A stretch of DNA of 64,000 nt from Pseudomonas gingeri (GTDB taxonomy: Bacteria > Pseudomonadota > Gammaproteobacteria > Pseudomonadales > Pseudomonadaceae), in NCBI RefSeq assembly GCF_013385425.1, contig NZ_JACAQA010000013.1, positions 39,456-103,455 on the forward strand, in the 5' to 3' direction. This document shows, in pieces, positions 8,796-16,645 of this stretch. The notes below the pieces were generated by a model. That model was not told where the DNA came from. It ran no database searches and worked only from the letters and a program-made list of their open reading frames with translations. Each line of letters starts with the position of its first letter. Position 1 is the stretch's first letter. A program made the position numbers and the translations under genes.

Positions 8796-9534
8796 AGCTG
8801 AGCAGCAGCGCGCCGAGCACCAGGTAAGCGCAAAACAGGCCGCGTAAGACTTTCTCGGGCAAGGCGTAGGCCACTTTCACGCCCCAACTGATGCTCATCA
8901 GGCCGCCGATGGCCATGGGGATGCCCATGCGCCAGTCCACCTCGTTATGCACCGCGTAAGTCACCAGGGTGACGCTGGTGCTCGGCAATGCCAAGGCCAA
9001 CGACAGGCCCTGGGCCACCACCTGCGAAGTACCAAAGACGCTGGTCAGAACCGGCGTCGCCACCACCGCCCCGCCGACCCCGAACAACCCGCCCATGGTG
9101 CCGGATGCCGCGCCCAAGACACCGAGCCAGGGCCAAGGGTGACGCATCTGCGCCGACACCGGGGACTGAGCCATGAACAGGCGCACCAGGTAGAACAGCG
9201 CCAGTGCCAGCAGAAAGCCGACAAAACCCAGGCGCATACTGCGCGGATCCAGGCCCACCGCCCACAGGGCGCCGAACCAGGCAAAACAGAAACTCATCAG
9301 TACCAGCGGCAGCGCGTGGCGCAGTTGGATGCGATTGCGCTGGTTATAACGATGCAAGGCCAGCACCACGTTGGGTACCACCATCACCAGTGCCGTGCCC
9401 TGGGCCAACTGCTGGTCGAGGCCGAACAGGATACCCAGCACTGGAATCGCGATCATCCCGCCGCCAATGCCGAACACCCCACCCACTCCGCCCATCACGA
9501 CGCCCAGCAGCAAGTACTCAATCAATTCGATCAC
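8785..9534 (-). CDS. TauE/SafE (TSUP) family sulfite/sulfonate-type exporter
   Basis: An integral inner-membrane protein of about 249 residues with roughly eight hydrophobic helices and the two-fold repeat of the TSUP family. Each half carries a Gly-rich loop (MGGVGGVFGIGGGMIAIPVLG near the N-terminus and MGGLFGVGGAVVATPVL near residue 155). TSUP members export sulfite, sulfoacetate or related anions; the substrate here is unknown. The GTG at 9534 is preferred because GGGGAG lies 6 bases upstream; an in-frame TTG at 9552 would add six residues. It is divergent from the following LysR gene. Confidence 0.85.
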   Translation of the reverse strand: MIELIEYLLLGVVMGGVGGVFGIGGGMIAIPVLGILFGLDQQLAQGTALVMVVPNVVLALHRYNQRNRIQLRHALPLVLMSFCFAWFGALWAVGLDPRSMRLGFVGFLLALALFYLVRLFMAQSPVSAQMRHPWPWLGVLGAASGTMGGLFGVGGAVVATPVLTSVFGTSQVVAQGLSLALALPSTSVTLVTYAVHNEVDWRMGIPMAIGGLMSISWGVKVAYALPEKVLRGLFCAYLVLGALLLSFKV

Positions 9535-9638
9535 AGCCGTCTCCCCACTCAATGGCCTTCATGCTACGCAGTCCGCTCTAGCGCGGAAACGCACAGCAAC
9601 GCACAATGGCTATGCCAACTTCGCACAAGCAACCATTT

Positions 9639-10595
9639 ATGAATCCCACGGCACTGACCGATCAGCTCGGCCTGTTTCTCGATGTCCTGGAAACCGGCAG
9701 TTTTTCCGCCGCCTCCCGCCTCCATCCGCTGACCCCATCCGCCGTGGCGCGACGGATCGACAGCCTGGAAAGTTCGGTCGGCAGCCGCCTGTTTATCCGC
9801 AGCACCCATGCGGTCCGGGCCACGCCCGCCGGCCTGGCGTTCGCCGAACGGGCCCGGCGGATCGTTGCCGAACTGCGCCTGGCCCGGGCCGAGGCCGTGT
9901 CCCTGAGCAACGCCCCCGAGGGGCTGATCCGGGTCGATGCGCCCGCGGCTTTCGGTCGCCGCCACCTGGCACCGGCCATCGCCGACTTCCTTACCGGTTA
10001 CCCGGGCCTGGATGTGCAGTTGCACCTGATCGATAGTTTCGTCGATATGCAGGGCTCCAACCTGGGCAAGGTCGACCTGGTGCTGCGCGCCGGGCAAATG
10101 GTCGATACCCGGCTGGTGGCGACGCCCTTGGCGAGCATCGTACGGATCGCCTGTGCCAGCCCCGCCTACCTGAAAAATCGCGGCACGCCGACTCATCCGG
10201 GCGCGTTGAGCGAACATGACGGCCTGGACTGGGATGCCCTGGCCCCGTTCATGGCCTGGCGCTTTGTGCAGGACGGACAGATGCAACTGCACCGCCCGGC
10301 GCGTGTGCGCATGACCTCGAACAACGCCGAGGCGCTGCTGTCCGGAGCCCTGGCCGGTCTGGGCATCGCCCATTTGCCGACCTGGCTGGTCAGCGAATAC
10401 CTGCTGCGCGGCGAACTGCTGCCGCTGTTCTGCGAAAACGGCCTGCCGGCGCCAGAGAGCTCCGGGGTCTATGCCCTGCGCCTGGAACAACCGGCCAACT
10501 CCCGCAGCCGCTTGCTGCTGGAGTTCCTCAAGGGCCGCTTCAGCCCCGTACCACCTTGGGACCTGGCCCTGCAAAGCGGCCTGGGACGACACTAG
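9639..10595 (+). CDS. LysR-family transcriptional regulator
   Basis: A LysR regulator with an N-terminal HTH (QLGLFLDVLETGSFSAASRLHPLTPSAVARRIDSLE) and an effector-binding domain of the CrgA-like type (GLIRVDAPAAFGRRHLAPAI, then LDLVLRAG-like strand DLVLRAGQMVDTRLV). The start is uncertain: an in-frame ATG at 9606 would add 11 residues, and neither has a strong ribosome site. The gene is divergent from the TSUP exporter, which is its most likely target. It sits 73 bases ahead of ohrR on the same strand but with its own spacing. Confidence 0.85.
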   Translation: MNPTALTDQLGLFLDVLETGSFSAASRLHPLTPSAVARRIDSLESSVGSRLFIRSTHAVRATPAGLAFAERARRIVAELRLARAEAVSLSNAPEGLIRVDAPAAFGRRHLAPAIADFLTGYPGLDVQLHLIDSFVDMQGSNLGKVDLVLRAGQMVDTRLVATPLASIVRIACASPAYLKNRGTPTHPGALSEHDGLDWDALAPFMAWRFVQDGQMQLHRPARVRMTSNNAEALLSGALAGLGIAHLPTWLVSEYLLRGELLPLFCENGLPAPESSGVYALRLEQPANSRSRLLLEFLKGRFSPVPPWDLALQSGLGRH

Positions 10596-10668
10596 GCTGG
10601 GAAAATTCTCTGGCGCATTAAAGATTCGACCGCTAGATTCATCGAACGTAACGCACAAGGCTTTAGTG

Positions 10669-11121
10669 ATGACCAGCAACCGCGACAACTGTGACGACCT
10701 GCTCCTCGACAACCAGGTGTGCTTTGCCCTGCACTCCACCTCGTTGTTGATGACCAAGGTCTACAAACCCCTGCTCCAGGCCCTCAACCTGACCTACCCG
10801 CAATACCTGGCAATGATGGTGCTCTGGGAAAAGGACGGCCTGACCGTGGGCGAGATCAGCACGCGCCTGCTGACCGACCCGGGCTCCCTGACCCCCCTGC
10901 TCAAGCGCCTCGAAAGCGAGGGGCTGTTGAGCCGGACCCGGAGCAAGGAGGACGAGCGCGTGGTGATCGTCGAGTTGACCGAACAGGGCCGGGCCTTGCG
11001 CGAGCAGGCCCGGGGTATCCCGCAGTGCATTCTCGCCGCCAGCGGCGATTCCCTGGAACGCCTGCGCGCCCTTCAGGCCGAGTTGGTGGCCCTGCGTGGG
11101 CATCTGCAAGACAGCCTCTGA
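10669..11121 (+). CDS. ohrR: OhrR, MarR-family organic-hydroperoxide-sensing repressor
   Basis: A 150-residue MarR-family protein with the OhrR N-terminal signature LLLDNQVCFALHSTSLLMTKVYKPLL, in which Cys18 is the peroxide-reactive residue. It is followed by LTYPQYLAMMVLWE and a winged HTH (TVGEISTRLLTDPGSLTPLLKRLE). OhrR represses ohr until Cys oxidation by organic hydroperoxides. The start at 10669 begins just before the conserved block; an open frame extends upstream into the LysR gene but is not conserved-looking. ohr follows on the same strand after 275 bases, with a palindromic operator candidate between them. Confidence 0.93.
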   Translation: MTSNRDNCDDLLLDNQVCFALHSTSLLMTKVYKPLLQALNLTYPQYLAMMVLWEKDGLTVGEISTRLLTDPGSLTPLLKRLESEGLLSRTRSKEDERVVIVELTEQGRALREQARGIPQCILAASGDSLERLRALQAELVALRGHLQDSL

Positions 11122-11178
11122 CCCCGCCTCTTTTCAGCGCTTCGCGCTGATCGCCGGCAAGCCGACTCCTACAAAAAA

Positions 11179-11212
11179 GCCGGATCGCTCCTAGCCACAG
11201 GAGCGATCCGGC
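11179..11212. repeat. 14-bp perfect hairpin within a REP-like block after ohrR
   Basis: Arms 11179-11192 and 11199-11212 pair perfectly around a 6-base loop, next to REP-like sequence (GCAAGCCGACTCCTAC at about 11157-11172). On the minus strand the hairpin is followed by a run of T, so it could stop leftward transcripts. On the plus strand it may only end or stabilise the ohrR message. Confidence 0.6.
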
Positions 11213-11294
11213 TCGCCGAAACCCCTCGCGGTTACCGTTAGTCTCCCTCCCTGATCCAGCCCCAAAAAATCGAACCCTGTCTTTTTTGAAAATT

Positions 11295-11312
11295 TATCTT
11301 GCGCGCAAGATA
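11295..11312. promoter_or_regulatory. 18-bp perfect palindrome upstream of ohr, candidate OhrR operator
   Basis: TATCTTGCG followed by its exact reverse complement CGCAAGATA, about 85 bases before the ohr start. A half-site-like copy (TTATCTCGC) recurs at about 11328-11336, and GCGCAAACAATTAGCGC lies at about 11347-11363. MarR/OhrR dimers bind such palindromes; binding here is inferred from position and symmetry. Confidence 0.6.
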
Positions 11313-11396
11313 TTTGCGATATACATTTATCTCGCACTTAGTTAACGCGCAAACAATTAGCGCACAACACACACCCCTGAAACGACGAGGCTCATC

Positions 11397-11816
11397 ATGC
11401 AAACGCTCTATACCGCAATCGCAACCTCCACCGGTGGCCGTGACGGCCGTGCTGTTTCCAGCGACCAGATCCTCGACGTCAAGCTCGCCACCCCGAAAGA
11501 ACTCGGCGGTGCCGGCGGCGCGGCGACCAACCCGGAACAACTGTTCGCCGCCGGTTACTCGGCCTGCTTCATCGGCGCCCTGAAATTCGTCGCCAGCCAG
11601 AGCAAGCGCCAGATCCCGGCCGATGCCGCGATCACCGCCCATGTCGGCATCGGCCAGATCCCCGGTGGTTTCGGCCTGGACATCGACCTGCACATCAGCC
11701 TGCCCGGCCTGGAACAAGCCGAAGCCCAGAGCCTGGTCGATGCCGCCCACCAGGTCTGCCCGTACTCCAACGCCACCCGTGGCAACGTCGACGTCCGCCT
11801 GCACGTCACCGTCTAA
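11397..11816 (+). CDS. ohr: Ohr organic hydroperoxide resistance protein (OsmC family)
   Basis: A 139-residue thiol peroxidase of the Ohr subclass. The two redox cysteines are in place: Cys57 (AAGYSACFIGALK) and Cys121 (HQVCPYSNATRGN). It reduces organic and fatty-acid hydroperoxides in the cytoplasm using lipoylated proteins. The length is normal for the family. It is presumably controlled by OhrR from the gene upstream, and is followed after 26 bases by an exported esterase gene that may be cotranscribed. Confidence 0.95.
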   Translation: MQTLYTAIATSTGGRDGRAVSSDQILDVKLATPKELGGAGGAATNPEQLFAAGYSACFIGALKFVASQSKRQIPADAAITAHVGIGQIPGGFGLDIDLHISLPGLEQAEAQSLVDAAHQVCPYSNATRGNVDVRLHVTV

Positions 11817-11842
11817 CCACTTCGCCACTCAAGGATCCGAAC

Positions 11843-12853
11843 ATGAACACTTTCAGCAAAGTCCTGACCGGTACCCTGCTCGCGCTGTCCGTCCAGGGCG
11901 CTTTCGCCGGTGATGTCGAGCACAACACCCAGGCGTTTCTCAATGCCTTGAACAGCGGCGGCGGCAAGCCGATGGAACAGATGACGCCGACGGAAGCACG
12001 CGCCGTGCTGTCCGGGGCACAGTCGGGGGTCAAGCTGAACCTGCCCCGCGCCGATGTCAGCCAGAAGACCATCCAGGTCGACGGCAAGCCGCTGGAGCTG
12101 ACCATCGTCCGCCCGGCCGGGGTCAAGGGCACGCTGCCGGTGTTCATGTTCTTCCACGGTGGCGGCTGGGTCCTGGGGGATTTCCCGACCCACGAGCGGC
12201 TGGTCCGTGACCTGGTGGTCGGCTCGGGTGCGGCGGCGGTGTTCGTCAACTACACGCCCTCCCCGGAAGCCCACTACCCGGTGGCGATCAACCAGGCCTA
12301 CGCCGCGACGAAATGGGTGGCGGAACACGGCAAGGAGATCAATGTCGACGGCAAGCGCCTGGCCGTGGCCGGCAACAGCGTCGGCGGCAATATGGCGGCG
12401 GTGGTCAGCCTGATGGCCAAGGACAAGGGCACCCCGGCGATCAAGTTCCAGCTGCTGCTGTGGCCGGTGACCGATGCCAATTTCGAGACCGCGTCCTACA
12501 ACCAGTACGCCGAGGGGCACTTCCTCAGCAAGAACATGATGAAATGGTTCTGGGACAACTACACCACCGATGCCAAGCAACGCGGCGAGATCTATGCCTC
12601 ACCGCTGCGCGCGACCACGGACCAGCTCAAGGGCCTGCCGCCCGCGCTGATCCAGACCGCCGGCGCCGATGTGCTGCGTGACGAAGGCGAGGCCTACGGA
12701 CGCAAGCTGGATGAGGCCGGCGTGCCAGTGACCAGCGTGCGTTACAACGGCATGATCCACGACTTCGGCTTGCTCAATGTGGTCAGCCAGGTGCCGGAAG
12801 TACGTTCGGCCATGCTGCAGGCTTCGCAGGAACTGAAGGAACACCTGAAATAA
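11843..12853 (+). CDS. Exported alpha/beta hydrolase of the hormone-sensitive-lipase type
   Basis: A 336-residue esterase with a Sec signal peptide (cleavage after AFA near residue 23). The oxyanion-hole motif HGGGW is at 105-109. The nucleophile elbow reads GNSVGG with Ser179 instead of the usual GDSAGG, the acid is in AGADVLRDEG and the histidine in GMIHDFG. These place it in the HSL (family IV) esterases. The substrate is unknown. Its position right behind ohr and a terminator directly after it suggest a two-gene unit induced by organic hydroperoxides, perhaps handling oxidised lipids or esters in the periplasm; that role is inference. Confidence 0.88.
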   Translation: MNTFSKVLTGTLLALSVQGAFAGDVEHNTQAFLNALNSGGGKPMEQMTPTEARAVLSGAQSGVKLNLPRADVSQKTIQVDGKPLELTIVRPAGVKGTLPVFMFFHGGGWVLGDFPTHERLVRDLVVGSGAAAVFVNYTPSPEAHYPVAINQAYAATKWVAEHGKEINVDGKRLAVAGNSVGGNMAAVVSLMAKDKGTPAIKFQLLLWPVTDANFETASYNQYAEGHFLSKNMMKWFWDNYTTDAKQRGEIYASPLRATTDQLKGLPPALIQTAGADVLRDEGEAYGRKLDEAGVPVTSVRYNGMIHDFGLLNVVSQVPEVRSAMLQASQELKEHLK

Positions 12854-12877
12854 GCCCCACCCTAGAAACAAGTAGAC

Positions 12878-12910
12878 ACAAAAAAGCCCGGCGCATGTCC
12901 GGGCTTTTTT
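12878..12910. terminator. Bidirectional Rho-independent terminator
   Basis: AAAAAAGCCCGG, a 7-base loop, then CCGGGCTTTTTT. The A and T tracts on either side let it terminate both the esterase (plus) and efp (minus). Confidence 0.9.
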
Positions 12911-12933
12911 GTTCGTGCGGCGAAAAGCAGTGC

Positions 12934-13503
12934 TTATTTAGCACGGCCTTTGTAGGAACCGCCTTCACGGGTATCGATCTCGATCATGTCGCCGATTTCG
13001 ATGAAGTCAGCTACCGACAGTTCGGTACCGTTCTTCAGTTTGGCAGGCTTCATCACCTTGCCGGAAGTGTCACCGCGAGCCGAACCTTCGGTGTAGTCGA
13101 CCTGGCGCACGATGGTGGTCGGCAGTTCTACGGAAACCAGGCGGTCTTCGAAGAACACGGCTTCGCAGACGTCGGTCATGCCTTCTTCCACGAATGGCAG
13201 AACAGCCTCGATGTCTTCGGCGTTCAGCTCGTACATGGTGTAGTCGGAGGTGTCCATGAACGTGTAGGAGTCGCCGCTGATGAAGGACAGGGTCGCTTCT
13301 TTGCGGTCGAGGATCACGTCGTCCAGTTTGTCATCGGCGCTGTAGACGATCTCGGTCTTGTAACCGGTCAGCAGGTTCTTCAGCTTGGTCTTCATGATTG
13401 CGCTGTTACGACCGGATTTGGTGAATTCAGCTTTCTGAACCAGCCAAGGATCGTTTTCGAGACGGATCACGGTCCCGGGTTTCAGTTCTTTACCAGTTTT
13501 CAT
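12934..13503 (-). CDS. efp: Elongation factor P
   Basis: A 189-residue EF-P with three domains. It rescues ribosomes stalled at polyproline. The modification loop reads KSGRNSA with Arg32 in the place where enterobacterial EF-P has lysine. This is the version rhamnosylated on Arg32 by EarP, and earP lies immediately upstream on the same strand 48 bases away. The C-terminal EIDTREGGSYKGRAK end is typical. The pairing of Arg32-type EF-P with earP is a strong internal consistency check. Confidence 0.97.
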   Translation of the reverse strand: MKTGKELKPGTVIRLENDPWLVQKAEFTKSGRNSAIMKTKLKNLLTGYKTEIVYSADDKLDDVILDRKEATLSFISGDSYTFMDTSDYTMYELNAEDIEAVLPFVEEGMTDVCEAVFFEDRLVSVELPTTIVRQVDYTEGSARGDTSGKVMKPAKLKNGTELSVADFIEIGDMIEIDTREGGSYKGRAK

Positions 13504-13551
13504 TGCGAATATCCGAATTTGGATGGGATGTACATAAATCTAGGCCGCGTA

Positions 13552-14685
13552 TCATATCCAATTTAGGTAAAGCTTCACCAGCGCCGTGGCAAGATCGGGC
13601 CGCGAAGCCTGTTCCAGACACCAGCGCTCGGCGTGTTCGGCCAGCTCCCGCTCGTTTTCCAGCAGCGTTTTCCAGGCCAACGCCATGTCGCCCGGTGTAT
13701 TCCAGGCCCGCCACCAGCCCTCGAACGCCGCTTTGGCCGGTGCTGACAAGCCCTGGGTGTACAACCCGAGAAAGGCCTCCAGCTTGTCCAGGTGAACGTC
13801 ATCCTCCTGGCGATAGATGTGCCAGAGCAACGGCCGCCCCGCCCATTGCGCCCGCACGAACGAGTCTTCGCCGCGCACCGCGTTGAAATCGCAGCTCCAC
13901 AGCAGGCGGTCGTAATCCTCCTGGGGGACGAACGGCAACACCTGCACCGTCAGTTGGCCACGGACTTCCCGGGCCCCCACCGCCAGGCCCTCGGTCCCCA
14001 GCCAACGCTGGACATCGGCCAGGATACGCCCCACCGGCACCAGCAACTGCGTCGGCCGGACATCGGCCGCCAGGGCATCGAGCCAACTGGCCAGGCTCGC
14101 GTTTTCATAGGCGAACAGCGAGATAAGCCGCGCACCGTCTGTCGGTTCGACGCCGAGTCCTCGGAGGAAATCGCCACGTGCCCGCGGATCCTGGACAAAA
14201 GCCCGACGCTGCTCCAGCAAACCGGCTTCCCGCAGCAGGCCACCCGTTCCGGCCTGGAAGCCCGGGAAGAAGAAGAATTTCTGCACCTGCTTGAACTTGA
14301 CCGACGGCAGTCCGTGGCAGCCGACGATCCAGTCCTCGGCGCTCAGATAGTCGAGATTGAGCCATAACGGCGCCCTGTCCCGTGCCGCCATGGCTTCCAT
14401 GTATTCATGGGGCAAGGCGCAGGCAAAGGCGCCGATCACCACATCGGCCGCCGGCACGGGCAACCAGGGCGCCGACCAACGGCAGACCTCGACCCCACGC
14501 TGCGACTGCCGCTCGAGCCCGACATCGATCGCCGGGCACAGATGCTCGAAGGCTCGCAGATCATCGACCCACAGCCGCACGGCACAGTCGTGTTCGGCAG
14601 CCAACTGCCGGGCCAGGCGCCAAGTCACCCCGATATCGCCGAAGTTATCCACAACCGTGCAGAAAATATCCCAGGTGGCCTTCAT
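13552..14685 (-). CDS. earP: EarP, EF-P arginine-32 rhamnosyltransferase
   Basis: A 377-residue inverting GT-B glycosyltransferase that transfers L-rhamnose from dTDP-rhamnose to Arg32 of EF-P. The family's N-terminal VVDNFGDIGVTWRLARQLA, with the catalytic Asp of DNFGD, and the C-terminal nucleotide-binding NAVRGEDSFVRAQWAGRP are both present. It is the upstream partner of efp, and the two probably form an operon. The ATG at 14685 (MKATWDIFCT) is chosen because GGAG lies 8 bases upstream; another ATG four codons earlier is possible. Confidence 0.95.
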   Translation of the reverse strand: MKATWDIFCTVVDNFGDIGVTWRLARQLAAEHDCAVRLWVDDLRAFEHLCPAIDVGLERQSQRGVEVCRWSAPWLPVPAADVVIGAFACALPHEYMEAMAARDRAPLWLNLDYLSAEDWIVGCHGLPSVKFKQVQKFFFFPGFQAGTGGLLREAGLLEQRRAFVQDPRARGDFLRGLGVEPTDGARLISLFAYENASLASWLDALAADVRPTQLLVPVGRILADVQRWLGTEGLAVGAREVRGQLTVQVLPFVPQEDYDRLLWSCDFNAVRGEDSFVRAQWAGRPLLWHIYRQEDDVHLDKLEAFLGLYTQGLSAPAKAAFEGWWRAWNTPGDMALAWKTLLENERELAEHAERWCLEQASRPDLATALVKLYLNWI

Positions 14686-14812
14686 TCCGGGCTCCATTTG
14701 GCAAAAGCGCCGATTGTCCGCATAAATCTGTGCGCGCAGAAGAGCCGATGTCGATTAATCTTCATATGCGACAATGATCCTTTGCTCCGAATCGCCCTGC
14801 CAGGAGGTCACC

Positions 14813-15232
14813 ATGCCTTACCGCCGACAAGCGCGCCGCCCCATTTATGTCACCCTCAACCCACTGCAATTGACCGCCAGTATCGCCCTGGGCATCTGGC
14901 TGGGCGTCATGGCCCTGGCCCTGACGGCCTGGGTGGTGGCACGGATCTTTGTCCCGCAGCCCCTGGCACCGCTGGCCGAGGCCGCCCGCCAACTGAGCAA
15001 CCCGGCTCCCGCTGTCAGCAGCACCCCGGCGCCACAAAGCGGCGGCGATTCGACGCAGATGTTCGAGCAGTACAAGCAGAACCTATCCAAGAATGAAGAA
15101 CAGCAGCGCCTGGAACAGGCCCGCAGCAGCTACCGCAACCTGTCCAACCCCAAGTGCCAGTTCTGGCTGCAACAGGACCAGACCGCGCCCACTGACAAGA
15201 GCCGCGCCAACGTGCTGCAGTTCTGCAATTGA
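14813..15232 (+). CDS. Small single-pass membrane protein, function unknown
   Basis: A 139-residue protein with a basic N-terminus (MPYRRQARRP), one long hydrophobic segment at about residues 18-48, a Pro/Ala/Ser-rich linker and a Gln/Glu-rich helix (NEEQQRLEQARSSYRNL). It likely sits in the inner membrane with the tail in the periplasm. Two cysteines in the last 30 residues (CQFW and terminal FCN) could form a disulphide. The start is fixed by AGGAGG 6 bases upstream. Its stop overlaps a possible TTG start of the next gene, so the pair is probably cotranscribed. Confidence 0.75.
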   Translation: MPYRRQARRPIYVTLNPLQLTASIALGIWLGVMALALTAWVVARIFVPQPLAPLAEAARQLSNPAPAVSSTPAPQSGGDSTQMFEQYKQNLSKNEEQQRLEQARSSYRNLSNPKCQFWLQQDQTAPTDKSRANVLQFCN

Positions 15233-15246
15233 GCGACATCACCGTG

Positions 15247-15729
15247 ATGGACAAGCACGCCGTGCATCAACGGCTTCTCGAACTGCTGGACATCGACCTC
15301 GACGTCTTGCAGCGCGCGGCACAAACCGCCTACGAAACCGCGACCCACGAAGAAAACGTCGCCGAGAACAAGTACGACACCCTGGGCCTGGAAGCCTCAT
15401 ACCTGGCCACCGGACAAGCCCGGCGCATGGAGGAAATCCGCCAGGCCCTCAAGCGCTGCCGGGAATTGATCCCGCGCCCGTATGACCCGCAAACCGGTAT
15501 CCAGCTCGGCACCCTGCTGGCACTCGAGGCCGAGAACGGCAGCGAACAATGGCTGTTCCTGGCACCCGATGCCGCCGGTCTCAAGGTCGAGGAAGCCGGT
15601 CAGTTGATCACCGTGATCAGCCCGCGCTCGCCCTTGGGCGGCGCCCTGCTGGGCAAGCAGGACGGCGACGAGGTGACGATCAAGGTCGGCGGTGTGACCC
15701 AGCGCTACAGCATCATCCGAGTGGAGTGA
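15247..15729 (+). CDS. GreA/GreB C-terminal-domain protein
   Basis: A protein of about 160 residues. An N-terminal helical region (QTAYETATHEENVAENKYDTLGLEASYLA) precedes a GreA/GreB-type C-terminal FKBP-like fold (LFLAPDAAGLKVEEAGQLITVISPRSPLGGALLGKQDGDEVTIKVGG). The SPLGGALLGKQ-GDEV pattern is the Gre/Rnk RNA-polymerase-secondary-channel family hallmark. The N-terminal coiled coil is shorter than in GreA and its acidic tip is not obvious, so it may modulate polymerase rather than cleave backtracked RNA. The ATG at 15247 is assumed; a TTG at 15229 overlapping the upstream stop is an alternative. Confidence 0.75.
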   Translation: MDKHAVHQRLLELLDIDLDVLQRAAQTAYETATHEENVAENKYDTLGLEASYLATGQARRMEEIRQALKRCRELIPRPYDPQTGIQLGTLLALEAENGSEQWLFLAPDAAGLKVEEAGQLITVISPRSPLGGALLGKQDGDEVTIKVGGVTQRYSIIRVE

Positions 15730-15738
15730 GGCCTGCGT

Positions 15739-15993
15739 TTACTTGGCCGCCGCCATCAGGCGATTGACCTCACTGCGGACCATGCTGGTGTATTCCGGCG
15801 GCGACAGGGTGTCGAGTTCCGAACGTACCCACTCCGCCCACTTGCCCTTGCGCTTGGCGCGCTCGCCGAACAGGCGCGCGGCCTCGCCCTTGGCCTTGCC
15901 CAGGTTGCTCTGCCAGAGATCGAACAGCCGGGACTTTTCGTCCTCGAGGGCGGCACGCTCAGCCAGGGACTTGTTAGCCAGATTGAAGCTCAT
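15739..15993 (-). CDS. Small conserved-looking cytoplasmic protein, function unknown
   Basis: An 84-residue charged protein, helical throughout, with a Lys/Arg-rich middle (ARLFGERAKRKGKWAEWVRSEL). No family function is recognised. The ATG at 15993 has AGGA 8 bases upstream, which decides between it and an ATG ten codons earlier. It converges on the GreA-like gene with a 9-base gap. Confidence 0.7.
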   Translation of the reverse strand: MSFNLANKSLAERAALEDEKSRLFDLWQSNLGKAKGEAARLFGERAKRKGKWAEWVRSELDTLSPPEYTSMVRSEVNRLMAAAK

Positions 15994-16159
15994 TGGAAAA
16001 TCCTGCGGTGTAAATAGAGGCATATCTTACACCGTCGATGGAAATATCCTGCCGTGGATTTTGTTTCGCCCCAGGGCCACGGCTGAAAAATTTGCAACTT
16101 TCACCGGCACAATCGACTCATAGGGTGAGTCCCATCATTCTCTTGAAAGGAAGATCATC

Positions 16160-16480
16160 ATGGCCCGCAAATCCACCGTACAAGCCGCCGAAGACCAGAT
16201 CAAGGACCAGGCCTTCAGCGAGCTGCAAGCGCTGATCCAGGACTCGGAAAAACTGCTGAAGGAAAGCGCCTCGCTGGTGGGCGAGGAAGGCGAGAACCTG
16301 CGTACCCAGATCAGCCACAAGCTCAAGCAGGCGCTGGACTCCGTGAGCCATGTGCGTGACAGCACCAAGCCGGTGGTCGAGGCGACCGAAACCTACATCG
16401 GCGGGCACCCATGGCAGACCGTGGCGATTTCCGCCGGCTTCGGCCTGGTGGTCGGCCTGCTGCTGGGCCGTCGTCACTGA
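16160..16480 (+). CDS. DUF883 / ElaB-YqjD-type ribosome-associated inner-membrane protein
   Basis: A 106-residue protein: a long amphipathic helical region followed by a C-terminal membrane anchor (VAISAGFGLVVGLLLGRR) ending in two arginines, the classic layout of the YqjD/ElaB family. In E. coli these tail-anchored proteins tether ribosomes to the membrane in stationary phase. AAAGGAAG lies just upstream of the ATG. It is a single gene with no obvious operon partner; the giant toxin-like gene begins 165 bases later. Confidence 0.88.
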   Translation: MARKSTVQAAEDQIKDQAFSELQALIQDSEKLLKESASLVGEEGENLRTQISHKLKQALDSVSHVRDSTKPVVEATETYIGGHPWQTVAISAGFGLVVGLLLGRRH

Positions 16481-16645
16481 TCGGTCGCTGTTTGAACGCG
16501 CCCTTGCCGCCCGGCAAGGGACGCGGCCCCCGAAGCACTATCTACCACCTCATCTGCCCGCCACCCGATAGCGTTTTTGCCATTCTCCGCGAAGCCTGGC
16601 CTGCCAGCGCCCCGCGATTCGTCAGTACGTACGAAGGCAAACGCC

